Assembly (NCBI GenBank): GCA_900110395.1
Contig: FODP01000003.1
Coordinates: 434,001 to 498,000 of the forward strand
DNA from: Rhodospirillales bacterium URHD0017
Lineage (GTDB): Bacteria > Pseudomonadota > Alphaproteobacteria > Reyranellales > Reyranellaceae
Direction of reading: 5' to 3'
Length of the DNA stretch: 64,000 nucleotides
Under the pieces are notes generated by a model, which had not been told where the DNA came from, did no database searches, and saw only the letters and a program-made list of their open reading frames with translations. Shown here piece after piece: positions 24,357 through 33,733 of the stretch. Position 1 is the stretch's first letter, and each line of letters opens with the position of its first letter. The position numbers and the translations under genes are program-made.

Positions 24357-25976
24357 TTACTTGAAGCGCTTCTTCGCGTCCTCGCGCAGCTCGGCTTTGC
24401 GGATCTTGCCCGACTCGGTCATCGGGAAGGCCTCGATGAACACCACGTGGCGCGGCAGCTTGAAGCTCGCGACCTTGCCGCGGCAGTAGTCCAGCACCTC
24501 GTCGGCAACGATCGCGGCATCCGCCCGGCATTGGACATAGGCCACCGCGACCTCGCCGAGGCGCTCGTCGGGCAGGCCGACGACGGCGACCTGCTGCACG
24601 GCGGGATGTTCCAGCAGCAGCCCCTCGGTCTCCATCGGATCGACGTTCTCGCCGCCGACCTTGAGCATGTCCTTGTAGCGGCCGAGGAAGCGCAGGCAGC
24701 CGTCGGCCAGCCACATGGCAGCGTCGCCGGTGCGGAACCAGCCGTCAGCGGTGAAGGCGGCCGCGGTCTCGGCGGGCTTGCGGTAGTACTCCGTCATCAC
24801 CGTCCGGCCGCGCACCTGCAGCTCGCCGGCGACGCCCGGCCCCAGCACCGCGCCGCTGCCGTCATCGACGATGCGCAGCTCGAAGCCCGGCCCCGGCCAG
24901 CCCGACGCCTCGCTGCGATGCGCCTCGTCATCGTCGAGCGAGGACAACGACACACCCAGCCAGGTTTCGGTCATGCCGAAGCCCGAGAGGTTCGTGAGTG
25001 GCGCCAGCGCCCGCATGCCGCGACGCACGACCGGCGTGGCGCTCAGCATGCCGGCGGCGAAGATCCCCGTGCGCAGGCTCTTGAGATCGCGCGGCCGCGC
25101 CTCCTGCGCCTCGGCGAGGCCCTTCATGTGCGCCTCGAAGCCGTGAATGATGGTGACGCGCTCGCGCTCGACCAGGTCGAGGCTCTCGGCGGGATCGAAG
25201 CCCAGGGTCACGATCTGCCGGGCACCGGTGACCAGCGACATCCACGCCCCCTCCGACAGGCCGAAGGCGTGGAACAGCGGCAGGTAGTTCAGGATCGTGT
25301 CGTCGGCCGTGATGGCCATCAGACGGCTGCGTTCCTCGACGTTGGCGATCAGCTCGTGCGTGCGCACCACGCCCTTGGGAAAGCCGGTCGTGCCCGAGGT
25401 GTACATGATGAAGGCCGTGGCGGCAGGGTCGACGGCGCGGGCGCGCGCCGCCAGAGCGTCGGCCGGGACCTTGGCCGCCGGCCCGGCGAGCGCCGCCCAG
25501 TCGACGGTTCCTGCTTGCCGCTCGGCGCCCAGCAGGATCACGCGCCGCAGCATCGGGAAGCGCGGGTCGCGCACGTCCGCACCGGCCGCCGGCAGCGTCA
25601 CGGCCTCGCGCACCAGGGCGGCATAGTCGACAGGGCCGGAACGATCATGCGTGATCAGGAAGGCGCTGTCGGATTGCGCCAGCACATAGGCGAGATCGCG
25701 CGAGCGGAACCGGGTGTTGATCGGCACCAGCACCGCGCCGATCTTCTGGACGGCGAAGGCGATGAAGATCCAGTCGTCGCAGTTGTTGAGCCACAAGGCG
25801 ACGTGCTCGCCGTGGCCGACGCCGGCCGCGATCAGGCGGCGTGCCGCCTCGTCGATGCGCGCCGCGACCTCGCGAAAGGTGTAGCGCGAGGCGCCGAACA
25901 CGAGGCCCTCGCGGTCCGGCAGCCGGGCCGCGATGTCGTCCGCGAGATCACCGAAGCGGCGCCCCATCACGGCCAC
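24357..25976 (-). CDS. acyl-CoA synthetase/AMP-dependent ligase (copy 1)
   Basis: A 539-residue adenylate-forming enzyme that activates a carboxylic acid through an acyl-AMP and transfers it to CoA. Core motifs: FIMYTSGTTGFPKGVVRTHE (A3, AMP-binding loop), GFGMTETWLG (A5), GWFRTGDAAMW (A7), FLGRYKDMLKVGGENVDPME (A8 hinge) and the catalytic Lys in ESGKIRKAELR. The start overlaps the stop of the Gfo/Idh/MocA gene by 10 bases. The substrate is undetermined; the family spans fatty and aromatic acids. Confidence 0.88.
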   Translation of the reverse strand: MAVMGRRFGDLADDIAARLPDREGLVFGASRYTFREVAARIDEAARRLIAAGVGHGEHVALWLNNCDDWIFIAFAVQKIGAVLVPINTRFRSRDLAYVLAQSDSAFLITHDRSGPVDYAALVREAVTLPAAGADVRDPRFPMLRRVILLGAERQAGTVDWAALAGPAAKVPADALAARARAVDPAATAFIMYTSGTTGFPKGVVRTHELIANVEERSRLMAITADDTILNYLPLFHAFGLSEGAWMSLVTGARQIVTLGFDPAESLDLVERERVTIIHGFEAHMKGLAEAQEARPRDLKSLRTGIFAAGMLSATPVVRRGMRALAPLTNLSGFGMTETWLGVSLSSLDDDEAHRSEASGWPGPGFELRIVDDGSGAVLGPGVAGELQVRGRTVMTEYYRKPAETAAAFTADGWFRTGDAAMWLADGCLRFLGRYKDMLKVGGENVDPMETEGLLLEHPAVQQVAVVGLPDERLGEVAVAYVQCRADAAIVADEVLDYCRGKVASFKLPRHVVFIEAFPMTESGKIRKAELREDAKKRFK

Positions 25977-26980
25977 CGCAACGGGATCGGCCGCCGTTCG
26001 GCCAGCGCACGCTCGATCTCAAGGCACACGATCTGGCTCGGCAACGCCTCGCGGGCCGAGACCAGGGGAGTGAGGTCGACCAGCAGGCGGCGCAGCTGCT
26101 CCTCCAGTTCGAAAACCTCCCCCGATTTCTCGATGGCGACGATCTCGGCGGCCGCGGCGCCGGCGCGCTGCAGCTTGAGCTCGAAGTCGGGCGTCTCCGT
26201 GCGGTCCATGGCGCCCGACCACCAGGTGCGGATCGCGCCCTGGTCGCCCGCCAGCTCGAGCACCAGCGAATGCTCGAAACCCGCCAGGCACTGCGAGAAC
26301 ACCGCGTAGCTGCCGTCGGCAAAGGTCATGGTGGCAGTGAAGGCGTCGGACAGGCCGGGCCCCTGCGGCGAGGCGAGGCCGGCGGCCGACACCTCGACCG
26401 GCAGGCCGCGCTCGCGGAAGTACCACAGCAGCAGGTCGATGTAGTGGATCGGCTCCTCGAGGATCCACGAGCCGACGGTGTCGCGGGTGCGCCGCCAGTT
26501 GCCCGCCCCGCCGCCAAAGGGCCGGCGGAACAGCGTCAGGTTGGCAAAGCGCATGCGGCCCAGCGCGCCCTCGGCGATCAGCTCGCGGACCCTTGCCCAC
26601 TGCCGGGAGACGCGCAGTTGCAGGACGATGCCGCAATGGCGGCCCGATCGCTCGGCCGTCGCGACCAGGCGCTCGCTGTCGGCGAGCGTGGTCGCCATCG
26701 GCTTCTCGAGCAGGACGTGCTTGCCGGCCTCGAGCGCCTGCACGGCCATGCCGGCATGCAGATGATTGGGCCCGACGATGTCGACGAGATCGACGCCGGC
26801 ATCTGCCAGCAACGCATCGAGGGTGCGATGGACCGGCACGCCGGGCAGGTCGTGCGCCGCTTGCTCAGCCGAGGCGTCGTCGCCCGCGACCACGCCGCCA
26901 AGCGAAAGTCCCGCGACGCGCCCGATCGCGCTCGCATGCACGCGACCCCAGCCGCCGTATCCCACCAAACCGATGCGCAT
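25967..26980 (-). CDS. Gfo/Idh/MocA family oxidoreductase
   Basis: A 337-residue NAD(P)-dependent sugar/inositol-type dehydrogenase. The Rossmann start is [20 protein letters not shown], the family's Lys is in [19 protein letters not shown], and [14 protein letters not shown] supplies catalytic-site His and Asp. The ATG at 26978-26980 begins at the Rossmann strand, and upstream sequence in the frame is not family-like. It is divergent from the sugar ABC importer genes with only 64 bases between, so it probably oxidises the imported sugar (inference). The acyl-CoA synthetase follows it with overlap. Confidence 0.87.
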   Translation of the reverse strand: MRIGLVGYGGWGRVHASAIGRVAGLSLGGVVAGDDASAEQAAHDLPGVPVHRTLDALLADAGVDLVDIVGPNHLHAGMAVQALEAGKHVLLEKPMATTLADSERLVATAERSGRHCGIVLQLRVSRQWARVRELIAEGALGRMRFANLTLFRRPFGGGAGNWRRTRDTVGSWILEEPIHYIDLLLWYFRERGLPVEVSAAGLASPQGPGLSDAFTATMTFADGSYAVFSQCLAGFEHSLVLELAGDQGAIRTWWSGAMDRTETPDFELKLQRAGAAAAEIVAIEKSGEVFELEEQLRRLLVDLTPLVSAREALPSQIVCLEIERALAERRPIPLRWP

Positions 26981-27044
26981 CCGCTTTCCCGCCGACCCAC
27001 GAGCGGTCAGTATGTTACCGTTTCGCCCGAGGGGGAATGAAGAC

Positions 27045-28079
<1,035 letters not shown>

Positions 28080-28092
28080 CGGGAGGAAAGAC

Positions 28093-29343
28093 ATGAAACG
28101 CAGGCAGCTTCTCAAGTCCACGGCAGCTCTATCGGCGGTGTCCGCGCTCGGCGCGCCGGCCATCGCCCAGGCGCCCAAGAAGATCACCTACCTCACCTGG
28201 AACCTGGTGCATCTCGAGGCGCCGCTGAAGGGCTGGTTCGAGGGCTTCAAGAAGGCGCGGCCCGGCGTCGAGATCGAATGGGTCGACAAGAAAGGCCCCG
28301 AGCTGCCGGCCTACTACCAGACCCAGCTGGCCGCCAGCACGCCACCCGACGTCATCGACATCCAGGGCGCGCTCGGCCTGGAATATGCCGCGCAAGGCGC
28401 CCTGCTCGACCTGACGCCGCGGCTCGCCGCCGAAGCCGCCGTCAAGGCGCGCTACGAGCCGAGCTACCTCTCGAACTGGGTGTTCGAGGACAAGAACTAC
28501 ATGGTGCCCTACTACGTCTCCAAGACGCTCCTGTTCTGGAACAAGACGCGCTTCAAGCAGGCCGGCCTCGACAAGCCGCCGGCGAGCTTCGACGACATCC
28601 TGAGTGCGGCCGACAAGATCAAGGGAGCCGAGAAGACCGGCCTGCTGACCCTCAACTTCGACTGGCTGTACTGGCCGTTGATGCAGATGAACGGCGTCGA
28701 CCTGCTCTCGCCTGACCTCAAGAAGGCGACGTTCAACACGCCCAAGGCCGCCGAGGTCATGACCCGGCTCGCCGAGGCGACCAAGAGCGGCGCCATCAAC
28801 CCGATCTCCTGGACCGGTCGCTGGGTCGAGCCCAACGATGCCTTCGCCGCCGGCAATGTCGGCATGCTGCATGCCCACGCGCCGGCGTACTTCTGGATCA
28901 AGGGCAAGGGCCCGTGGATCAACGGCGACACGCTGGGCGCCGCGCAGATGCCGGGCAACTGGGCGACGCCCAACAGCCATGGCCTCGGCATCTCCAAGGG
29001 CTCCAAGAACCCCGACCTCGCCTGGGATTTCGTGAAGTACCTGACCGACATGGAGGTCGCGAGCGCGTTCGCCCGCACCGCCAGCGTGCTGACCGGCTCC
29101 AGGGAGGTCGACAAGGCGAGCCTGGCGCGCTTCCAGAAGGACGACCCGGTCGCCTTCCAGGTGTTGAGCACCCAGCTCGAGAACACCGACAAGATGTGCG
29201 GCAACTGGCGACTCGGCAACGACAGCCGCGTCAAGGACGGCTTCTGGCCCGAGTTCCAGAGCGCCATGCTCGGCCGCAAGGACGCCAAGACGGCGCTGGG
29301 CGACGCCGAGCGGCGGGTGAGCCGCGAGCTGCGCCGGGCGTGA
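28093..29343 (+). CDS. extracellular solute-binding protein of sugar ABC transporter
   Basis: A 416-residue family-1 periplasmic binding protein. The signal region MKRRQLLKSTAALSAVSALG has a twin-arginine-like RRQLLK motif and ends at APAIAQA, so export is by Tat or Sec. The mature protein begins KKITYLTWNLVHLEAPLKGW and contains the typical PPDVIDIQGALGLEYAAQGA and later GISKGSKNPDLAWDFVKYL. It delivers an oligosaccharide or sugar derivative to the permeases downstream. GGGAGGAAAG gives a strong ribosome-binding site. Confidence 0.88.
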   Translation: MKRRQLLKSTAALSAVSALGAPAIAQAPKKITYLTWNLVHLEAPLKGWFEGFKKARPGVEIEWVDKKGPELPAYYQTQLAASTPPDVIDIQGALGLEYAAQGALLDLTPRLAAEAAVKARYEPSYLSNWVFEDKNYMVPYYVSKTLLFWNKTRFKQAGLDKPPASFDDILSAADKIKGAEKTGLLTLNFDWLYWPLMQMNGVDLLSPDLKKATFNTPKAAEVMTRLAEATKSGAINPISWTGRWVEPNDAFAAGNVGMLHAHAPAYFWIKGKGPWINGDTLGAAQMPGNWATPNSHGLGISKGSKNPDLAWDFVKYLTDMEVASAFARTASVLTGSREVDKASLARFQKDDPVAFQVLSTQLENTDKMCGNWRLGNDSRVKDGFWPEFQSAMLGRKDAKTALGDAERRVSRELRRA

Positions 29344-29351
29344 GTATCTTT

Positions 29352-29462
29352 GCTGGGAGCGCGCCACTCCATGGCGCTCATGCTCCTGACTTTTCATGTT
29401 CCTCTCCCCCTTGGGGGAGAGGAATATGACTCATGAGCGCCACGAAGTGGCGCGCTCCCAGC
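29352..29462. repeat. composite repeat: family C palindrome with a family B hairpin inside
   Basis: The outer arms 29352-29382 and 29432-29462 (GCTGGGAGCGCGCCACT and its complement) enclose CCTCTCCCCC-TT-GGGGGAGAGG at 29401-29422. It lies inside the ABC operon between the binding-protein and first permease genes and ends one base before the permease ATG. It may act as an mRNA-processing or attenuation hairpin that keeps binding-protein mRNA in excess (inference). Confidence 0.8.
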
Positions 29463-29463
29463 C

Positions 29464-30366
29464 ATGACCTGGTTCCGGCGCAAACGGACGCGCGAGCTGG
29501 CGCTGGTCGTCTGCTTCCTGCTGCCGTCGCTTGCGATCTTCTTCCTTTACCGCCTGCTGCCGCTCGGCTGGAACGCCTGGCTGTCGGTCCATGCCTGGTC
29601 GCCGCTCAAGGCCGCGCAATTCATCGGCGTCGAGCACTACGAGGAGATGCTTCTGGACGACGACATGTTCTGGCAGGCGCTGGTCAACACGCTGGTCTTC
29701 ATCGCCTGCTCGCCGCTCGCCATCGCCGCGGCACTCGGGATCGCCCTGCTGGTCAACAGCGACCTGCGCGGCGCCGCCGTCTACCGCACCATCGTTTTCC
29801 TGTCGTACCCGCTGATGACCGTCGCGGTCGGCATCATCTGGCGCTGGCTCTATGACGAGCGCGGCGGCTTCTTCAACTACGTGCTGCGCTCGTCGGGCAT
29901 CGTCGACCAGCCGGTGAAATTCCTGCAGAGCTTCGACTGGGCCCTGCCCTGCGTGATCCTGGCCGACTTCTGGCAGGTGCTGGGCTTCTACATGATCATC
30001 CTGCTGACCGGCCTGCAGAGCATCCCGCAGCATCTGTACGAGGCGGCGCGCGTCGACGGCGTGCCCGCTTCCGCCCGCTTCTTCCGCATCACGCTCCCCC
30101 TGCTTCGCCCGTCGATCTTCCTCTGCATCGTGGTCGGCATCCTGAACTCCTTCACCAGCTTCGACCTGGTCTATGTCATGACCAACGGCGGCCCTGGCCA
30201 CGCCACCGAGCTCCTGATCACCTACATCTACAAGGCGGGCTTCGGGCAGACGCGGTTCGACTACGCCGCCGCGCTGACGGTCGTGCAGTTCCTCCTGCTG
30301 GTCGTGCTGACGGTGATCGCCAACAAGCTCAGCGGCGGCAATGCCGGCAGTCTGGAGCGCCAGTGA
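29464..30366 (+). CDS. sugar ABC transporter permease 1 (MalF/UgpA type)
   Basis: A 300-residue inner-membrane permease with six predicted helices, the first LALVVCFLLPSLAIFFLYRL. The EAA coupling motif reads YEAARVDGVPASARFFRITL and sits about 80 residues from the C-terminus, where it contacts the ATPase. The start ATG lies directly against the end of a palindromic repeat, so no ordinary ribosome-binding site is seen apart from the repeat's CGCGCTCCCAGCC. Translation may depend on mRNA structure. The stop overlaps the next start (TGATG). Confidence 0.88.
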   Translation: MTWFRRKRTRELALVVCFLLPSLAIFFLYRLLPLGWNAWLSVHAWSPLKAAQFIGVEHYEEMLLDDDMFWQALVNTLVFIACSPLAIAAALGIALLVNSDLRGAAVYRTIVFLSYPLMTVAVGIIWRWLYDERGGFFNYVLRSSGIVDQPVKFLQSFDWALPCVILADFWQVLGFYMIILLTGLQSIPQHLYEAARVDGVPASARFFRITLPLLRPSIFLCIVVGILNSFTSFDLVYVMTNGGPGHATELLITYIYKAGFGQTRFDYAAALTVVQFLLLVVLTVIANKLSGGNAGSLERQ

Positions 30367-31190
30367 TGCGCCGCTCCCCTGGCTCTCCAGCGCACTGGCC
30401 GCGCCACGTCATCATGATCGTGGTCTGCTTCCTGATGCTGGTGCCGTTCTACTGGGTGATCAAAACCTCGCTCACCGGCGAGAACATCTACGCCTGGCCG
30501 CCGCGCATCATCCCGGTCGACCCGCATCTCTTCAACTATGTCGACGTCTGGTACATGATCCCGTTCGCGCGCTACCTGCTGAACAGCGTCATCGTGACGG
30601 CCATGGCGATCGCCGGGAGCCTGCTGTTCAACGTCGCCGCCGGTTACGCGCTCACCAGGCACTTCCCCGGCCGGCGCTGGATCGTCGTCCTGCTGCTCTC
30701 CTGCATGCTGATCCCCTTCCAGGCGACCATCATCCCGGCCTACCTGGTCACCTCGTGGCTCGGCGTGCTCGACACCTGGCTGGGCGTCGCCCTGCCGCTG
30801 CTCTCGACCATCATCTGCATCTTCATTTTCAAGGCGAGCTTCGAGGCCGTGCCGCCCTCGCTGATCGACGCCGCGCGCGTCGATGGCCTCGGCGAATGGC
30901 GCATCGTCACCCGCATCCTGCTGCCGCTCTCGAAGTCGGCGATCGCCACCAACGTCATCCTCACCTTCATCTGGTCGTGGAACTCCTTCCTGTGGCCGTT
31001 GATTGCCATCCGCTCGCCCGACATGCAGACCCTGCCGCTCGGCCTGGCGCGCTTCCTGTCGGTGATGGAGGACACGACCGGCGCGCTCTTCGCTTTCGTC
31101 GTTCTGGTGCTGATCCCGGGCCTCGCCATCTTCCTGATGGCGCAGAAGGAGTTCATCCGCGGCCTCACCTCGGGAGCAACCAAGGGATGA
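30366..31190 (+). CDS. sugar ABC transporter permease 2 (MalG/UgpE type)
   Basis: A 274-residue inner-membrane permease with six helices (first HVIMIVVCFLMLVPFYWVI). The EAA-type loop is LIDAARVDGLGEWRIVTRIL. The segment SLTGENIYAWPPRIIPVDP between helix 1 and 2 is typical of MalG-type partners. ATG 30366 overlaps the previous stop by one base, and a GTG directly before it is an alternative. With the permease at 29464 it forms the heterodimeric channel. Confidence 0.88.
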   Translation: MRRSPGSPAHWPRHVIMIVVCFLMLVPFYWVIKTSLTGENIYAWPPRIIPVDPHLFNYVDVWYMIPFARYLLNSVIVTAMAIAGSLLFNVAAGYALTRHFPGRRWIVVLLLSCMLIPFQATIIPAYLVTSWLGVLDTWLGVALPLLSTIICIFIFKASFEAVPPSLIDAARVDGLGEWRIVTRILLPLSKSAIATNVILTFIWSWNSFLWPLIAIRSPDMQTLPLGLARFLSVMEDTTGALFAFVVLVLIPGLAIFLMAQKEFIRGLTSGATKG

Positions 31191-31564
31191 GGTGGCGCGC
31201 GCTGGCCCACCGCTTCGTCGCCGTGCCGCTGGCGCTGCTCGCCATCGCCGTGGCGTGGAACATCTACATCGCCTTCAACGACCACGGCATCATCGAAGGT
31301 GAAGTGCGCGACAAGGCGGGCGCGCCGGTGGTGGGCGCCACGGTCATCTTCTTCGAGCGCAACTTCATCTATTATGAGGAGAAGCAGCGCGCCACGACCG
31401 ACGCCCAGGGCATCTACCGCTTCACCGACATGAAGACCCACATCGGCCAGCTCGAGGCGCGCACCGCCGACGGCCGGAAGTCCGAACGGCGCCAGCTTCG
31501 CCTGTGGTTCCGCTCGCAGGATACCGAGGTTGCACCGCTGATCGTCGAGACCCCACGCGCCTGA
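31187..31564 (+). CDS. membrane-anchored carboxypeptidase-regulatory-like (transthyretin-fold) protein
   Basis: A 125-residue protein overlapping the permease stop by 4 bases (ATGA), so it is part of the importer operon. One N-terminal membrane helix (VAVPLALLAIAVAWNIYIAF) is followed by a single CarboxypepD_reg-like beta sandwich: IIEGEVRDKAGAPVVGATVI, then QRATTDAQGIYRFTDMKTH and a C-terminal strand. Such domains bind carbohydrates or proteins outside the membrane. It is not a usual member of CUT1 importers; it could be an accessory ligand-binding or assembly protein. This is inference from context. Confidence 0.75.
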   Translation: MRWRALAHRFVAVPLALLAIAVAWNIYIAFNDHGIIEGEVRDKAGAPVVGATVIFFERNFIYYEEKQRATTDAQGIYRFTDMKTHIGQLEARTADGRKSERRQLRLWFRSQDTEVAPLIVETPRA

Positions 31565-31765
31565 GGGGCCGCCCAGGTTCCGCCCCATTTCAGCCGCGAA
31601 GCGCGCACAACCGGGCGACAAAGCCTCAATCCGGTCGAAAAAACCGCCAACGATGCATCCGATAATTCGCTCAGTAGCTTACGACGCAACGCTCATCTTC
31701 GAGCTGCGTTGGCAGGCTGAGGGCGTTGAAATGCCCGACAATGCGAACCGACTGGAGCGTGTGTC

Positions 31766-32068
31766 ATGGATCGTTTTGCCCTTACGAGCAGTTTGCGCGC
31801 CGCGAACGCGCGCGTGGCGGCCGGGCAGTGGGCCTTGCTGGAGCAACGTATCCAGATCCGCGAACTCGAGCAGTGCGGCCTCGATGCATCGTTGGCCCGG
31901 GCATTGCTGCGGATCTACGAGGAGTCGCAAGCGATGAGCATCCTCGATCGCAACCGCCTGAACCAGGCGCTGACGGGCCCGGCGGCGGCCGAGCGGTCGC
32001 CCGTCGACTATGACGATCGCGGACTTTTCGACGCCGACGACGGCATCCACTTTCAGCAGGCGGCGTAG
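31766..32068 (+). CDS. hypothetical protein
   Basis: A 100-residue soluble protein rich in Ala, Arg and Leu. The N-terminal two-thirds are predicted helical (LTSSLRAANARVAAGQWALL, IRELEQCGLDASLARALLRI), and the tail is acidic (SPVDYDDRGLFDADDG). No family is recognised. ATG 31766 has TGGAGCG about 10 bases before it. It stands alone in a 500-base interval between the importer operon and the convergent acyl-CoA synthetase. The upstream gap 31565-31765 has an IR (ACGCAAC/GTTGCG-like, near 31684-31710) but no gene. Confidence 0.6.
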   Translation: MDRFALTSSLRAANARVAAGQWALLEQRIQIRELEQCGLDASLARALLRIYEESQAMSILDRNRLNQALTGPAAAERSPVDYDDRGLFDADDGIHFQQAA

Positions 32069-32071
32069 CCG

Positions 32072-33700
32072 TCAGGGATTGCTGCGGCGCTTCAGGGCGC
32101 GCAGATCGATGACATCCGGCAGCCCGCGGGGATCGGTACCGGCGGGGTAGATGTTGTGCTTCTGGATCTTCTGCGTGCCTGTCGTCGGCAGGCTCGGCAC
32201 GATGTGGATCCAGCCCGGCGCCTTGTAATAGGCGAGACGTTCGTTGCAGTGCTGGAACAGCGCCGACGCCGCCTCCTTCTCCGCCTGCGCGCGCTTCAGC
32301 ACCACGCAGGCCAGCACCTCCTCGTCGCGCAACTCGTCCTGCACCGCCATGACCGCCGCCTGCTGTACGTCGGGATGCGTCAGCAGGATCGCCTCGATCT
32401 CGGCGGCCGCGATGTTCTCGCCCGAGCGGCGGATGATGTTCTTCTTGCGCTCGACGAAATGCAGCATGCCGTCGGCGCCGCGCCACACCACGTCGCCGGT
32501 GTGGAACCAGCCGCCCTGCCAGGCGGCTTCGGTGGCCGCGTCGTCCTTGAGGTAGCCTGAGAAGCAGCCGCGGCGTGGCGTCTCCGCCGAGTGGCGCACG
32601 AGCAACTCCCCGGGCCGCTCGCCTTCGACGTCGTGCCCCTCGTCGTCAACGACGCGCACATCGACTCCCGGCACGGCGCGGCCGAAGGCGCGGGTCCCGA
32701 CCTGCCGCGGCTCGACGGTGTCGCCCAGCACGCGCACCATCTCGGTCATGCCCCACAGCTCGATCATGGGAAAGCCGAAGCGCTTCTCGAACGCCGCATG
32801 CAGCTCGGGCTCGATGCCGGCGCCGATGCCGAAGCGGACCTTGTGTTGCCGTTCGTCCTCGCCGGGCGGCAGCTTCAGCAGCACAGGCGCGATGACGCCG
32901 AGATAGTGGACGACGGTGGCGCCGGTTTCGGCCACCTCGCGCCACCAGTGCTGCGCATGGAAGCGGTCGGGCTGGATCTGGCAGTTGCCCGTCAGGATGG
33001 CGCCCATCAGCGAAACGACGCCGGCATTGGCGTGATAGAGCGGCAGCGGATTGTAGATGCGGTCCTGCCCCCGGCGCAGGCCGGCTGCGCCGCCGAGCGC
33101 GGCGTACCAGGCGCCGGACGCCACTTCGTAGCCGTGCGACAGCACGCAGCCCTTGGGCCGCCCGGTCGTGCCCGAGGTGTAGAGGATGCTGGCCGGCGTG
33201 CCGGGCAGCGGCTTGAAGTTGCGCGCCGGTCGTGACGCCGGCGCCAGGGTGTCGGCGAAGCGCTCCGCCACGGAAACGGAGGGCCGATGACCGCTCTCGG
33301 CCAGCGCCGCCTCGATCGACGGCCGCCGGCTGTCGAGCGTCAGGACGAGATCAGGCTCGCTGTGATCGACCAGATAGGCAATCTCGGCAGCGCGGTAGTC
33401 GGGATTTATAGGCACGCAGCAGACGCCAAGGCTGTTGAGGGCGAGCGTGTGCAGCACATGCTCGGGCCGGTTCTCCAGAAGCGTCGCGACGCGATGGCCG
33501 ACGCCGTAGCCTGCCTGCCGGTAGAGCGCCGCCAGCGCCGCGATCTGCCGGTTCGCCTCGCCATAGGTGATCTCGAAGCCGGCCGGCAGGTAGGCGCGGC
33601 CTTGATGGGCGGGCACGGCCAGGAACGGGCGGTCGGCGTGCCCGGCAACGGCCGCCGCGAAGGCTTCAGCGATGGTCGTGCCGTCCATGATCTCGCTCAT
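32072..33700 (-). CDS. acyl-CoA synthetase/AMP-dependent ligase (copy 2)
   Basis: A 542-residue adenylate-forming ligase. Motifs: ASILYTSGTTGRPKGCVLSHG (AMP loop), ELWGMTEMVR, GWFHTGDVVWRG, VERKKNIIRRSGENIAAAE (hinge). In place of the usual SGK-Lys the end reads TTGTQKIQKHNIY, which still offers a catalytic Lys. It is of the CaiC/crotonobetaine-CoA-ligase-like type by the IRRSGENI hinge. It is only distantly related to the copy at 24357. The ATG at 33698-33700 (MSEIMDG) could be replaced by the second Met. Confidence 0.87.
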   Translation of the reverse strand: MSEIMDGTTIAEAFAAAVAGHADRPFLAVPAHQGRAYLPAGFEITYGEANRQIAALAALYRQAGYGVGHRVATLLENRPEHVLHTLALNSLGVCCVPINPDYRAAEIAYLVDHSEPDLVLTLDSRRPSIEAALAESGHRPSVSVAERFADTLAPASRPARNFKPLPGTPASILYTSGTTGRPKGCVLSHGYEVASGAWYAALGGAAGLRRGQDRIYNPLPLYHANAGVVSLMGAILTGNCQIQPDRFHAQHWWREVAETGATVVHYLGVIAPVLLKLPPGEDERQHKVRFGIGAGIEPELHAAFEKRFGFPMIELWGMTEMVRVLGDTVEPRQVGTRAFGRAVPGVDVRVVDDEGHDVEGERPGELLVRHSAETPRRGCFSGYLKDDAATEAAWQGGWFHTGDVVWRGADGMLHFVERKKNIIRRSGENIAAAEIEAILLTHPDVQQAAVMAVQDELRDEEVLACVVLKRAQAEKEAASALFQHCNERLAYYKAPGWIHIVPSLPTTGTQKIQKHNIYPAGTDPRGLPDVIDLRALKRRSNP

Positions 33701-33733
33701 GGCACCGATATTGGCTGGTGAAGGCCGTCAGGG

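Noticed and set aside
24267..26309. Plus-strand 680-codon open frame opposite the acyl-CoA synthetase
   Set aside because: It is antisense to a gene with all adenylate-forming motifs, and its composition is shadow-like.
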